DNA of 64,000 bases from an uncultured Flavobacteriaceae bacterium (GCA_905182575.1 CAJJCA010000017.1:1-64000), one strand, 5' to 3'. Shown: positions 1 through 10,805, numbered from the stretch's first letter. A program made the numbers and translations. The notes: a model not told the origin generated them from the letters alone.

Positions 1-1
1 G

Positions 2-595
2 TATTGGGCCATGTGCGAATGGTTTGATAACACCTGCGGAGAGCTGATAGATTATATCGAAGAGAAAGGTCAAACTGAAAACACATTGTTCGTCTACGTC
101 TGCGATAATGGGTGGGTTCAAAACAAAAACGATAGCAAGTACAATCCCATTTCTAAACGAGCACCCTATGATTACGGAATGCGCACTCCGATTATGTTTA
201 AGTGGAAAGGTAAAATCACGCCTGAACTTGATGACCGAACGCTGGTGAGTAGTCTAGATATGCTTCCTACAGTTTTAGACTTGGTGGGTGTTAAACCTCC
301 TGGAGAATTAGACGGAATTAACGTTTTGAACCAAACCGAACTAATAAATAGAGAAGCCGTATTTGGGGAGATCTATGCCCACGACTTTAATACCGTTAAT
401 GAAAGTCTTTTTTATCAAATAGCGATTACGGAACCTTATAAGCTTATTATCCCTAATAAAACCTACAAACCAAATGAAAAAATTCAGTTGTTCGATATAT
501 TTAAAGATCCACATGAACAGGAAGATTTAGCGCTAAAGCATCCGGATATTGTAAAGGACCTTACCAATAAAATTGAAGAATCTTGGAATAAGTAA
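2..595 (+). CDS. Sulfatase, C-terminal part (5' end outside window)
   Basis: This is the C-terminal third of an arylsulfatase-family enzyme, which removes sulfate esters, here most likely from sulfated polysaccharide. The reading frame is already open at base 2, so the gene starts upstream. Visible family features are the VYVCDNGW segment (the usual 'SDNG' metal-site region), then RAPYDYGMRTPIMFKW, matching the 'K.xxYEGGxRxPxxxxWPG' block, SSLDMLPTVLDLVGV, and a tail with LFDIFKDPHEQEDLA, the usual sulfatase ending. The catalytic Cys/Ser formylglycine motif would lie upstream and cannot be checked. Its neighbours (planctomycete-type cytochrome protein, polysaccharide lyase, GH92) fit a role in sulfated glycan breakdown. 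The stop is clean. Confidence 0.85.
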   Translation, partial: YWAMCEWFDNTCGELIDYIEEKGQTENTLFVYVCDNGWVQNKNDSKYNPISKRAPYDYGMRTPIMFKWKGKITPELDDRTLVSSLDMLPTVLDLVGVKPPGELDGINVLNQTELINREAVFGEIYAHDFNTVNESLFYQIAITEPYKLIIPNKTYKPNEKIQLFDIFKDPHEQEDLALKHPDIVKDLTNKIEESWNK

Positions 596-934
596 GTCCT
601 AGAATCTCATCAGTCATATAGCTCTAAACCATATTTTAATGAAGATAACGGGGTTTAATTACCCACTTTTATTTAGGGGTTAAAACCTAAACTCTCAATT
701 CAACACCCCACCCCTTCAAAATAAATCTATTTCCCTTTTAGGGATATGCTAGTGAAATGGATATATAACCTAATCCCTGCTATTCTTTAAAGTGATTTAA
801 TGGTTGTAGAACTCTCTTAAGGCCAAGTTCGAATTATTTATTATATTTATTAATATGTAAATAATTTTTAATTAACAGGGTATCTGAACAATATTAATAA
901 TAAGTTAAATTATAAATATAAAATTATAAGTTTT
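596..934. other. Intergenic AT-rich stretch, no gene seen
   Basis: About 340 bases between the sulfatase stop and the next gene. It is AT-rich and has no ORF with family-like features. I see no clear intrinsic terminator and no good TAnnTTTG promoter element. Confidence 0.5.
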
Positions 935-3900
935 TTGAGTTTTATAAAAAAAGAGTATAATTTTTTATTACTGGCTGTATTAAGCTTTGGATGTGAACAA
1001 GGGCTTCCAACTGAAATTTTATCTATTTATCATACTTTACCTGATCAGATTATTTATAATTCCAATGTCAAACCCATTTTATCAGATAACTGTTTTGCCT
1101 GCCATGGTCCTGATAGCAATAAAAGAAAAGCCAATTTAAGACTCGATTTGAGTGAAGAGGAAGCAGTTATCCAAAACAGTAATGTTTTAACTTTAAACGA
1201 TAAAAAAAAATCATTAATCAAGAGATTATTCACAAATAATATTGATGAGAGAATGCCACCTCCTGAGTCTCACTTGTCACTTTCAAAATATGAAATTGCC
1301 ACATTGGTCAAATGGATAAACCAGGGAGCAAAATACCAGCCTCATTGGTCATTCGTTCCAATTAAAACTAATAATGAAACTCCAAAAATCGGAAAGAAAT
1401 GGGGACAGATTCAATAGATTTTTTTATCAAAAATAAACTTGATGAAAACCATATTTTACCGTCTAAAAAAGCAGATAAGGAGATATTGATCCGAAGATTA
1501 AGTTTTACATTAAAAGGGCTACCTCCTAAAATAGATGAAATAGATGCATTTCTTAATGATACATCTTCTGATGCTTATGAGAAATTAATCGATCTTTTTT
1601 TAGATTCACCTAATTACGGAGAACGAATGGCAGCTGAATGGATGAATGTTTCTAGGTATGCAGATTCTGATGGTTATTTAGACGATAAACACCGCGATTT
1701 TAGTCCATGGAGAGATTGGGTTATTGACGCCTTTAATAACAACATGAGCTACGACCAGTTTGTTACTTATCAGTTAGCTGGAGATTTAATCCCAGAATCG
1801 AATACCCAGAGTATAAAGGCGACAGGCGTTTAACAGACTCCATAAAAAAAAACTCTGAGGCAGGAATTATTTTTGAAGAATATAGGGCGGAGTATGTTTC
1901 GGATAGAACAACAACATTTGGAAAAGCTTTTTTAGGGTTAACATTAGAATGTGCAAAGTGTCATGATCACAAATATGACCCAATAACCCAAAAAAACTTC
2001 TATGAGATTTCAAGCTTTTTTAATAATACTAACGAGATAGGTACTGCTGTATATGGTCCCGGACAAACTGCCGGCCCATCTCTTCTTCTTGCTGATGAAG
2101 ATCAACAAATGGTTATTGATTATATTAAAAATGAACTTTATAATCAATCTGAAAAAATAGTCACTTATCAAAAAAACAATAAAGAAGAATTTGAAGTCTG
2201 GCTATCTAACGAACAAAATACTTTTGAAAGTTTGAAAAAAAACAAAGACAGGGGTTTGGTTGCATTTTATCCTTTCGATAAATTTAGAAAAAAAAGTGAT
2301 AAAAAATTCCTCAGTCCTAGTGGATTGTCTTCAAATATAGAAGCTAAAATCAATGAGCCTGAAATCAAGAATGGATATAAAAATAAAGGTCTTTTTATTA
2401 ATGAGTTCACTAACCTAACACTCCCAAAAAAAGTAGGATGGTTTGATCAGACAGATCCTTTTTCTATCTCTTTGGCTCTTTATCCAGAAAACCGTTATGA
2501 TAAAGCAATAATTTTCAGTCATTGTGAGCAAATTCGTTTAGGGTTAAAGGGCTATTCATTGTTTATTAAAAACAATAAGCTCAATTTTATTATTGCTCGA
2601 TCCTGGCCTCAAAATGCTATTGAAATTGAAACTATTGACCCTATACCAGAAAAAAAATGGACTGAAGTAACCATTACATATGACGGCAAAGGCCACGTAA
2701 ACGGATTAAACTTTTTCATAAATGGAGAAAAAGCACCTACCATCAAAAAGGGAAATGAGTTGTATAAGTCAATTTTATTTAAACCCAACATTCACACCTA
2801 TGGCTTTAATGGCTTTAGAGTAGGACCAATGCATAAATTCAAGACCTTCTTGAATGGTGGTATTGATGAGTTAAAAATATATGATATAGCACTTTCGGCA
2901 TTGGAGATTGCATATAAACACGATGTTACCTCATTTGAAAGCACTAATTTAAATTTCTTAAATGAAAGCCGAAAAATTCTGTTAAAAGAGTATTTCTCCA
3001 AAAACATTGACGACAGCTCGATTAAAATGAATAATGAATATAGGAGCTTAAGGAAAAAGTTAATGAATCATATTGATTCTATCCCAGAATTAATGGTCAT
3101 GGGGGATACTCCAGAGCCTAGACAGACCTATCTTCTTAAGCGTGGAGTTTACAACGAATTTGGGGAAGAAGTTTTCCCTAACACACCAAAAGCTATTTTA
3201 AATTTTGACAATAATTTACCTAAAAACCGTCTGGGACTTTCTAAATGGCTTTTTGACAATAAAAACCCTTTAACAGCTCGTGTTTTTGTGAATCGAATAT
3301 GGCAAATGCATTTTGGTCAAGGGCTGGTATCTTCATCTGATAACTTTGGAAGCCAAGGAAACACCCCTAGTCATCCAGAACTTTTGGATTGGCTTTCAAC
3401 TAGTTTTATTTCATATGGTTGGAATATTAAAAGATTACATAAACTAATTTTAATGTCTAGCAGCTATATGCAAGAGTCAACAGCTGGAAAAGTCTTACAA
3501 AAGAATGACCCCGAAAACAAATTACTTGCCCGTGGCCCTCGTTTCAGAATGTCAGCAGAAATGATTCGAGACAATGCAATTACAATTAGCGGTCTGTTAG
3601 TGAATAAAATTGGAGGGAAAAGTGTGTACCCTTATCAACCGGACGGTATTTGGGATTTAAGTGATAAATCGTGGCGATATAAATATCCTAAGAAAAAGGA
3701 TGAAAATCTTTATAGGAGGAGTTTATATACTTTTTGGAAAAGATCAGCTCCCCCCCCTTTAATGACCCTATTCGATGCTCCTAATAGGGATTTTTGTGCA
3801 ACTAAAAGAACGTTAACAAGCTCTCCTCTTCAGTCTTTAGCATTACTTAATAACCCAGAGTTTATTGAGGCAGGAAGGGTTTTAGCAGAAAAAACTCTTA

Positions 3901-4169
3901 CTAAAAATTACAACTCAGAAGACGAATTATTGACGGAAATATTCAGAAAGGTAACCAGTAGATGCCCCTCCGAAAACGAATTAAATACTTTAAAAAAATA
4001 TTATAATGAAGAATACAAAAGATTTAGGGAGAATTATTCTAAGGCTATAAAATATATAAGTATTGGAGAAAAAAAACTTAATGATGGGATCGATCCCCTT
4101 AAAACAGCTGCTTTGGCAACTGTAATTAATGGATTAATGAATACCTCAGAGGCAGTTAATATTTATTAA
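935..4169 (+). CDS. PSCyt1 / DUF1549 / LamG-like / DUF1553 protein (frameshifted)
   Basis: A large secreted lipoprotein of the planctomycete cytochrome type. In order: a TTG start with a lipoprotein signal (LAVLSFGC, Cys about residue 20); a PSCyt1 domain with a CFACHG haem motif near residue 57; DUF1549 (IRRLSFTLKGLPP, RYADSDGY) ending in a second haem motif, CAKCHDHKYDPIT; a concanavalin/LamG-like insert (GLVAFYPF onward); and DUF1553 (NPLTARVFVNRIWQMHFGQGLV, PLQSLALLNNPEF). The frame breaks near 1402-1406 (G-run), near 1828 and in an A-run at 1844-1852. Repairing these gives one protein of about 1,078 residues, the normal size. DUF1501 follows 10 bases later, as is usual for this pair. The substrate is unknown. 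Start choice is moderate. Confidence 0.85.
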
Positions 4170-4179
4170 TATTCTAAGA

Positions 4180-5640
4180 ATGGAAGATTTTTTAAACTAC
4201 AAAAGATTTGCAGACTCAAGAAGGAGTTTTTTAAAAAAATCTTCTTTAGGTTTAGGATCTATTGCACTTTCGACTCTTATTAACCCTAGTATTGTCTCTT
4301 CACAATCTATTCTCAAAAATGATTTTTATTATCCAGATAAATCACCTCACTTTATACCCAAGGCCAAAAGAGTTATATATCTTTTTCAAAGTGGTGGACC
4401 ATCGCAAATAGAGACTTTTGATTTTAAGCCAGAACTAGTAAATTGGCATGGGAAAGAGATCCCTCCGTCTCTAAAAAAAACTCAAAGGAACTCTGGAATG
4501 GTTGAAGGTCAATCCTCTTATCCCCTTGTAAAATCTATTTTTGATTTCAAACAATATGGGGATTCAGGAGCTTGGGTAAGTGATTTGTTTCCCCATACAG
4601 CTAAAATTGTAGATGAGATTTGCATTATTAAATCAATGCATACAGATGCAATAAACCATGAGCCTGCCGTTATGTTTATGCAAACTGGATCTCAGCTTTC
4701 GGGAAGGCCCTCTATAGGCTCTTGGCTGAGTTATGGCTTGGGTAGCGACAACAAAGATCTACCAAATTTTGTTGTCCTAATGTCCAAATCAGATGGAGGA
4801 GCTCAGCCACTAAATTCTGCAGCTTGGAGTAATGGTTTTTTACCCTCTCATCACCAGGGCGTTCAGTTTAGAAACAGCAAAGATCCGGTTCTATTCTTAA
4901 ATAACCCTTCAGGAATTACTCAAAATGACAGAAAAAGAGCCATCGACTACATCAATGAATTGAATACTTATCAACAAGATTTTTATCAAGATTTAAACAT
5001 TCAGTCTCAAATCAAACAATATGAAATGGCCTATAAAATGCAACAGTCCGTTCCTGAGGCAATGAATGTTAAAGAAGAACCGGAGCATGTATATAAACTC
5101 TATGGTGAAGATGCGAAAATTCCTGGCACATTTGCAGCAAATTGTTTACAAGCGAGAAGATTAGCTGAAAGAGATGTTAAATTCATTCAGTTATATCACA
5201 CAGGATGGGATCATCACGGAAATCTACCTTCGAATATAAAGAAACAGGCCAAGGCTACTGACCAGGCAACTGCAGGACTCATCAAAGACCTAAAACAAAG
5301 AGGACTTCTAGAAGATACTTTAGTGATTTGGGGAGGTGAGTTTGGTAGAACCAGTTTTTCTCAGGGTCGTTTGACTAAGGACAACTATGGGAGAGACCAT
5401 CACCCTGGTTGTTTTACTATGTGGATGGCAGGCGCTGGAGTCAAGAAAGGGCTAGTTTATGGTCAAACCGATGATTTTAGCTATAATGTTGTTGAAAACC
5501 CTGTTCATGTTCACGACTTCCAAGCTACATTGTTGCACTTACTGGGCATCAATCACGAAAAATTAAACTTTAAATATCAAGGGAGGAGGTTCAGACTTAC
5601 GGATGTTCATGGTAAAGTTATAAAAGACCTGTTAGCATAG
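4180..5640 (+). CDS. DUF1501 family protein with Tat-like signal
   Basis: An intact 486-residue member of DUF1501, a family related to sulfatases and phosphatases whose reaction is not established. The N terminus has a twin-arginine motif (SRRSFLKKS, about residues 13-21) before a short hydrophobic stretch, so export folded through Tat is likely. Conserved family segments include YLFQSGGPSQIETFDFKP, a metal-site-like HTDAINHEPAV, and near the end WGGEFGRTSF and GRDHHPGCFTMWMAGAGV. It lies 10 bases downstream of the PSCyt1/DUF1549/DUF1553 gene, and these two families nearly always occur as a pair. The pair probably acts together in the periplasm on a glycan or its sulfate. Confidence 0.88.
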   Translation: MEDFLNYKRFADSRRSFLKKSSLGLGSIALSTLINPSIVSSQSILKNDFYYPDKSPHFIPKAKRVIYLFQSGGPSQIETFDFKPELVNWHGKEIPPSLKKTQRNSGMVEGQSSYPLVKSIFDFKQYGDSGAWVSDLFPHTAKIVDEICIIKSMHTDAINHEPAVMFMQTGSQLSGRPSIGSWLSYGLGSDNKDLPNFVVLMSKSDGGAQPLNSAAWSNGFLPSHHQGVQFRNSKDPVLFLNNPSGITQNDRKRAIDYINELNTYQQDFYQDLNIQSQIKQYEMAYKMQQSVPEAMNVKEEPEHVYKLYGEDAKIPGTFAANCLQARRLAERDVKFIQLYHTGWDHHGNLPSNIKKQAKATDQATAGLIKDLKQRGLLEDTLVIWGGEFGRTSFSQGRLTKDNYGRDHHPGCFTMWMAGAGVKKGLVYGQTDDFSYNVVENPVHVHDFQATLLHLLGINHEKLNFKYQGRRFRLTDVHGKVIKDLLA

Positions 5641-6030
5641 GTTTTGAATTGTAAATAATTTTAATCAAAATATATGCTCTTCGAATACTGCTTCACATAG
5701 TAATATGCATTTTATGTTTCATCAAGACGGTATTCCAAGAGCTTTAAAAATATATTTTTATTATAAATATAATCTAGATATTATCCACGCAGTTCCCTGC
5801 GGGCAAATTTGGCGGAAATTTTCCAGCTCACGTCGGCGTCTCGTTTGGCTGGGCCTCAAGGCGTCCGTCGCGCAAGTGAATTGTTCGATCACAGCGTTTG
5901 GCAAGGTCTGTAGTAGGAGATCTATCATATAAAAAGGAAATTAAATTTCTTTCTAAAAAATTATTTGAAAGAATTAAAACTAATCTTCCCATCCAAAGGA
6001 GGTAAAAATAGATTAAAACAATTAGACATT
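5641..6030. other. Spacer between DUF1501 gene and polysaccharide lyase
   Basis: A 390-base gap. Both ends are AT-rich and look native. The middle, about 5783-5911, is distinctly more GC-rich and holds a foreign ABC-transporter shard, listed separately. The plus-strand open frame that crosses it has no support. Confidence 0.5.
5783..5911 (-). pseudogene. GC-rich shard: 3' end of an ABC-transporter ATPase plus 5' end of an FtsX-like permease
   Basis: On the minus strand this segment reads as the last codons of a YbbA/LolD-type ATPase (TDLAKRCDRTIHLRDGRLEA, then QPNETPT and TGA at 5830-5828). The TGA overlaps a GTG start at 5831-5829 for a peptide beginning VSWKISAKFARRELRG, the N terminus expected for a YbbP/FtsX-type permease. 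ATPase and permease genes overlap like this in many proteobacterial operons. Both reading frames are lost at the edges. The composition is visibly higher in GC than both flanks, which suggests foreign DNA or an amplification/assembly chimera. Confidence 0.7.
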
Positions 6031-7202
6031 ATGGATAAAAATATTTTAAAAAGGAAAGCTTCTTTTATATTTTGTATTGCATTCATTGGCCTTCTTATAC
6101 CATTGAATCTTCAAGCACAAGATTTGAAGGATCCGGTTATTGTAGCATTGAAAGAAACCGAAATTGCAAGAGCAAAAATATATTTGAGTTCAATTCCTGA
6201 AACAGTAACCGATGCACATTGTGAACGAAGTGTTGGAGGGTTACACGATCTCCAATTTTAGGAGAATTCATCAAGCCAGTAGCATGGCACAATGCACAAT
6301 TAGCTTTCACAATCATATCCCCAGAAATGCTGTTAGAGGAACCTTCAGTTGAGTTACTTTCAGCTACTTTAACTTCAGCATGGTTGTTAACCGAAAATAA
6401 AGTTTATGCCGATAAGGCGCTGGAACATTTGAATGCTTGGTTTGTGGATACTAATACTAAGATGAATCCACATATGCTATATGCTCAAGCCATTTTTGGA
6501 AAAGTTACAGGACGGGGTATTGGGTTAATAGATGCTTACCATTTTGTAGAAGTTACTCGATCTGTAAAGGTTCTTTCTGACAAGGGAGGTATTTCACCAG
6601 AGCAATCAGTTAAAATCAAAGCCTGGTTTAGTGAATTCCTAGAATGGATGACTACTCACGAATATGGTATATCTGAAATGAATTGGAAAAACAATCATGG
6701 CACCTGTTGGGCAGCTACGGCAGCGTCTATGGCAGTATTAACAGAAAACGAAGAAATTATAATACTTTGTAAGGATCGATTTAAGAACACACTTCTTTCG
6801 AACCAAATGGCTTTTGATGGTAGCTTTCCATTGGAATTGAAAAGAACCAAACCTTATGGTTATTCACTATTTAATATCGATGCTTTTTGCAACCTCGCCC
6901 AAATATTATCTACTCCTGACGATAATTTGTTTGAATACGAAACTAAAGATGGAAAGTCATTAAAAAAAGGTCTTGAATTTATCTATCCGTACGTTGAAGA
7001 TAAGTCTAAGTGGCCATACGAAAAGGATATTTATATTTGGAATGAATGGCCTGTATGTCATCCAGCCTTGCTATTTGGAGCATTAGCATACAATAATTCA
7101 AAGTACTTAGATACGTATCTTGAATTACCTGCTTATCCAAATCATTCAGAAGTAATAAGGAATTTACCTGTTAGGCACCCTATAATCTGGATAATAAATT
7201 AA
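6031..7202 (+). CDS. Alginate-lyase-like polysaccharide lyase (frameshifted)
   Basis: A secreted enzyme of the alginate lyase superfamily (PL5/PL38-like alpha-toroid), expected to cleave uronic-acid-containing polymers by beta-elimination. The start at 6031 gives a good signal peptide (FIFCIAFIGLLIPLNLQAQ). Family blocks are VTDAHCERSVGG, then after a frameshift LNAWFVDTNTKMNPHMLYAQ, GRGIGLIDAYHFVE and the catalytic-type NWKNNHGTCW, where the Asn-His pair is the expected active-site element. The frame changes around 6240-6260. The segment there does not show the HDFYSEGDYWW-like stretch that I expect in relatives, so a small internal rearrangement is possible besides the indel. Total length of about 390 codons is normal. 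Substrate is inferred from family only. Confidence 0.72.
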
Positions 7203-7233
7203 AACGATTTAAAGAAAAAAATTTAAATAAATA

Positions 7234-9530
7234 ATGAAAACACTAGCAATTAGCGTGAAACAAAGAGAGAATGTTGGGAAAACTAACACTCAGTAAACAC
7301 TGATGATCTTGTAGATTTTATAAATCCTTTGGTAGGATCAGATTCAGCTTTTGAGCTTTCCAATGGAAATACCTACCCAGCTATCGCCACCCCGTGGGCA
7401 ATGAATTTTTGGACGCCTCAAACAGGCGAAATGGGAAATGGTTGGTGCTATTCTTACGATGCCAATAAAATCGATTCCTGCAAACACATCAACCAAGTCC
7501 TTGGATTAATGATTATGCCGCTTTTTCTCTGTTTCCTGAAACGGGTGAGCTTAAAGTCAATGAAGGCCAACGTGCTTCATGGTTTTCCCACAAAGCTGAA
7601 ATTAGTAAACCGCATTACTATAAAGTATATTTAGCCGACTACGATGTCACTACTGAAATAACGCCAACAGAACGCGGTGCGCAGTTTCAATTTACATTTC
7701 CTAAAACAGACAATGCTCACGTTTTAGTTGATGGATTTTTCAAAGGATCAATGGTCAAAGTCTTTCCTAAAGAAAGAAAAATAGTTGGCTATTGTCGAAA
7801 TAATAGTGGCGGAGTACCCGATAATTTCCACAATTACTTTGTGATTTATTTTGATAAAGATTTTGATGAAATACAGACATGGAAAACAAGCGAAAACAAG
7901 AAGGCAGATAACGGGAATTTAACTCAGTCATTAAGTGCTGAAGGTTACCACGTAGGAGCAGTCTTGAGTTTTAAAACAGAAGACAACGAAAAAGTGACGG
8001 CAAAAGTGGCGTCATCGTTTATCAATTTGGAGCAGGCAGAACTTAATCTAAAAAGGGAAATTGGTAATGATACTTTCGAGCAAACTAAAAATAAGGCTGC
8101 AACACTTTGGAATAATGAGCTTGGCAGAATAGAAATTGAAGGAGGGAGTGTTGAGCAATTTAGAACATTTTACACCGCACTCTATCGCGTCTTGTTATTT
8201 CCAAGGAAATTTTATGAGTTAGATGTCAATGATGATATTGTCCATTATAGCCCTTATAATGGTAAGGTTCTTCCAGGGTATATGTTTACTGACAATGGAT
8301 TTTGGGACACCTTTAGGGCTGTATTTCCTTTTTTCACCATCATGTATCCTGATTACTTGAGTCAGGTGATGCAAGGCTTGGTTAATACCTATAAAGAAAG
8401 TGGTTGGCTGCCAGAATGGGCAAGTCCTGGGCACAGAGACTGTATGGTGGGGTCAAATTCTGCAGTGAATATTGCAGATGCCTATTTAAGAGGAATCCGA
8501 GGATATGATATAAACATTCTTTATGAAGCAATCCTGAAAAATACCGAAAGTAAAGGACCCGTAAATTCTGTGGGGCGTTTTGGAGCGGATTATTATAATG
8601 TTTTGGGATATGTCCCATACAATGTTGGGGTAAATGAAAACGCTGCACGTACTTTAGAATATGCTTTTGCAGATTGGAGCATTGCTGAGCTTTCAAAAGC
8701 TTTGGATAAACCAAAAGAAGAAGTTGATCTGTTTAGAGAGAGAAGTATGAATTATAAATTACTATTTGATCCCGAAATTGGATTTATGCGGGGGAAGAAT
8801 GAAAATGGTACTTGGGCAAATACTTTCACTCCCGATAAATGGGGTGATGCCTTTACTGAAGGTTCCTCCTGGCACTGGACTTGGTGTGTGTTTCACGACC
8901 CAATTGGTTTGGCAGAATCCTTTGGAGGTATAGACAAAATGCGTAATCGTTTAGATGAGGTCTTTACAGCTGCACCAACATTTAATGATTCCTATTACGG
9001 TCAACAAATACACGAGATAACTGAAATGCTTGTGGGGAATATGGGGCAATATGCTCACGGAAATCAACCCATTCAGCATGCTATATATTTATATAACTGG
9101 CTCGGGCAACCGTGGAAATCTCAAATGCGAGCTAGAGATATTATGGACAAACTATACTCTTCTGCACCCGATGGACTCTGTGGTGATGAAGACAATGGTC
9201 AAACCTCTGCTTGGTATGTTTTTTCTGCCATGGGTTTTTATCCAGTAACTCCAGGGAACTGGTCAATATGCGATGGGAAGCCCTTTATTTAAAAACATCA
9301 AATTACACCTTCAAAATGGAAATACTTTTGAAATGAAAGCAGCCAACAATTCAAAGGAAAACATCTATATCGACGCGATCCTTAAAAACAAAACTGCCCA
9401 CAAGAAAAATTACATTACTTATGACGAAATCATGAATGGATCTATTTTTTCTGTAGAGATGAGTCCAAACCCAAATATTACATTGGGTACTGAAAAGTCT
9501 TCAAGACCTTATTCGATGACTCAGGAATAA
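7234..9530 (+). CDS. GH92 alpha-mannosidase (frameshifted)
   Basis: A glycoside hydrolase family 92 exo-alpha-mannosidase (calcium-dependent, usually alpha-1,2). It begins with FINPLVGSDSAFELSNGNTYPAIATPWAMNFWTP, split here as FINPLVGSDS and LSNGNTYPAIATPWAMNF. After a frameshift near 7475 come LQTHQPSPWINDY, then GFWDTFRAVFPF, the catalytic-acid motif HEITEM, and GDEDNGQTSAWYVFSAMGFY with the base Asp. A second frameshift near 9255 (G-run) precedes GSPLFKNIKLHLQNG. The 5' end is unclear: an ATG at 7234 opens a frame that stops at 7294, so an extra indel or loss of the signal peptide is likely. The repaired length of about 760 codons matches the family. Confidence 0.88.
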
Positions 9531-9639
9531 AAAGATATCATAGCATCAATATGATTAAGTAATTACGATTCAATAACGAAGTGACAAACCAAAAAACCAA
9601 CATAAAACACGACTAAAAGAGAATTTATTAATTAAATAG

Positions 9640-10425
9640 TTATTTTTCTGTCATAATCAATTTAAGCTTTGTACTTCCAACGATCTCTCGTGACTCACCA
9701 ACTAAATTAGCCAACTTATCAAAGGTAAATTTACCCCCAAACATAGAGGTTGCTTTATCGTCAAACCATTTTACGTTTTTTCCATCAACTGGTATTTGCC
9801 ATGTAAAATGTGTTACCTCCTTCAGTGAGTCATCACTCCTAGCAGTAACTTCAGTAAAGCCCCACCATTTTAAATTTCCGTCGTTAACATTACTCTGGAC
9901 TATTGGTTTCGCCACAAATGACTCGTATTTATCATAGTCATCAACCTTTTGTTCCATCGCTGAAATATTTAACGTTTCTCCGATTTTCATCTCAACAGGA
10001 GGAACTGTTTGGTCTTTCATCTTAATGGTATAAGTGTGAACAGATTTTTTAACTTTTGCTTCAAGGATTTTTTTAATTTTTCTGGCCGATATTTTTCCTT
10101 TGAGCCTATTCTTCACAATTTTCATGAAGCTTTCTGGTGTTACTCCATTCCACATTGATTCCATGGCTTCTTTGGATTCAAATCGATTAAGTGTCATGTA
10201 ATCAGGAGCTTCTGAATCATTATTGCTTGTAGACTCTATCTTAAATAGTGACCACCCAAACATTTTTCCATCTTCAATATTCTGCTTGTGAAATTCAACC
10301 CAAACCTTTTCAACTTCAAGATAATCGTCTTTCATGCCATCGTTTATAAAGTGAAAATCAATTGTAGCAACTTGAGAAAAAACAAGTAGAGGACAGATTA
10401 GAATTAGCAATAATAATTTTTTCAT
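9640..10425 (-). CDS. Secreted protein of unknown function
   Basis: An intact 261-residue protein that I do not recognise. The first 18 residues (MKKLLLLILICPLLVFSQ) form a clear signal peptide, so it is probably periplasmic or surface-exposed. The rest is lysine-rich and soluble, with no obvious catalytic motif. WVEFHKQNIEDGKMFGW and a later similar segment (EVTHFTWQIP) faintly recall two antibiotic-biosynthesis-monooxygenase-like halves, but this is a weak impression. A TATGTTTG sequence (-7-like element) lies about 29 bases upstream of the start. It stands alone, convergent with the GH92 gene. Confidence 0.75.
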   Translation of the reverse strand: MKKLLLLILICPLLVFSQVATIDFHFINDGMKDDYLEVEKVWVEFHKQNIEDGKMFGWSLFKIESTSNNDSEAPDYMTLNRFESKEAMESMWNGVTPESFMKIVKNRLKGKISARKIKKILEAKVKKSVHTYTIKMKDQTVPPVEMKIGETLNISAMEQKVDDYDKYESFVAKPIVQSNVNDGNLKWWGFTEVTARSDDSLKEVTHFTWQIPVDGKNVKWFDDKATSMFGGKFTFDKLANLVGESREIVGSTKLKLIMTEK

Positions 10426-10505
10426 TTTAAACCCTATTTTAATTAATAATATTCAAACATAAAAAATTAATTAATGATTTTTTAATAAAATAATTTAAAA
10501 AAAAA

Positions 10506-10567
10506 CTAGAATTTACTGGAGATGATATGCCTGTGGTTTAAAATAAAACGCCACTAAAGTTAATTAG
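10506..10567. repeat. Direct repeat copy A (about 60 bp)
   Basis: This shares about 85% of its bases with 10745-10805. Shared cores are GATGATATGCC and ACGCCACTAAAGTTAATTAG. Its right end contains the stop codon of the small minus-strand ORF at 10564-10689. Confidence 0.7.
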
Positions 10568-10689
10568 AGACGACCTAAAATATAACCAACTAAAAAGGCA
10601 ATAAGAACAAAAACTCTTAATTCAACTCCCAGACTTTTAGCAACTGACTTAATATTAATAAGGGTTGCTTTTATTTTTTCTAAATCCAT
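10564..10689 (-). CDS. Small single-pass membrane protein, 41 aa
   Basis: An ATG-started ORF of 41 codons, too short for a standard ORF scan. The N-terminal half is amphipathic and lysine-rich (MDLEKIKATLINIK). The C-terminal half is a membrane segment (FVLIAFLVGYILG) ending in RL. It lies between the two copies of a 60-bp direct repeat. I recognise no family. It could be a real small membrane protein or chance. Confidence 0.4.
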   Translation of the reverse strand: MDLEKIKATLINIKSVAKSLGVELRVFVLIAFLVGYILGRL

Positions 10690-10744
10690 ATTATTAGTCT
10701 TTTATGTTTAAGGGATGCATTAGTTTTCATAAATATAATAATTT

Positions 10745-10805
10745 CCAGAACTTATTGAAGATGATATGCCAGTAGTTTAAAAAAAACGCCACTAAAGTTA
10801 ATTAG
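10745..10805. repeat. Direct repeat copy B (about 60 bp)
   Basis: The second copy of the repeat at 10506-10567, in the same orientation. Both copies read on the plus strand as a short open tail ending DDMPVV and TAA, so they may be the duplicated 3' end of a lost gene. Confidence 0.7.

Noticed and set aside
5705-5932. Plus-strand ORF of 75 codons in the GC-rich patch
   Set aside because: The minus strand explains the same bases as an ABC ATPase/permease junction; the plus-strand translation has no family feature.
8219-8714. Minus-strand ORFs inside the GH92 gene
   Set aside because: Antisense shadows of a gene with clear catalytic motifs.
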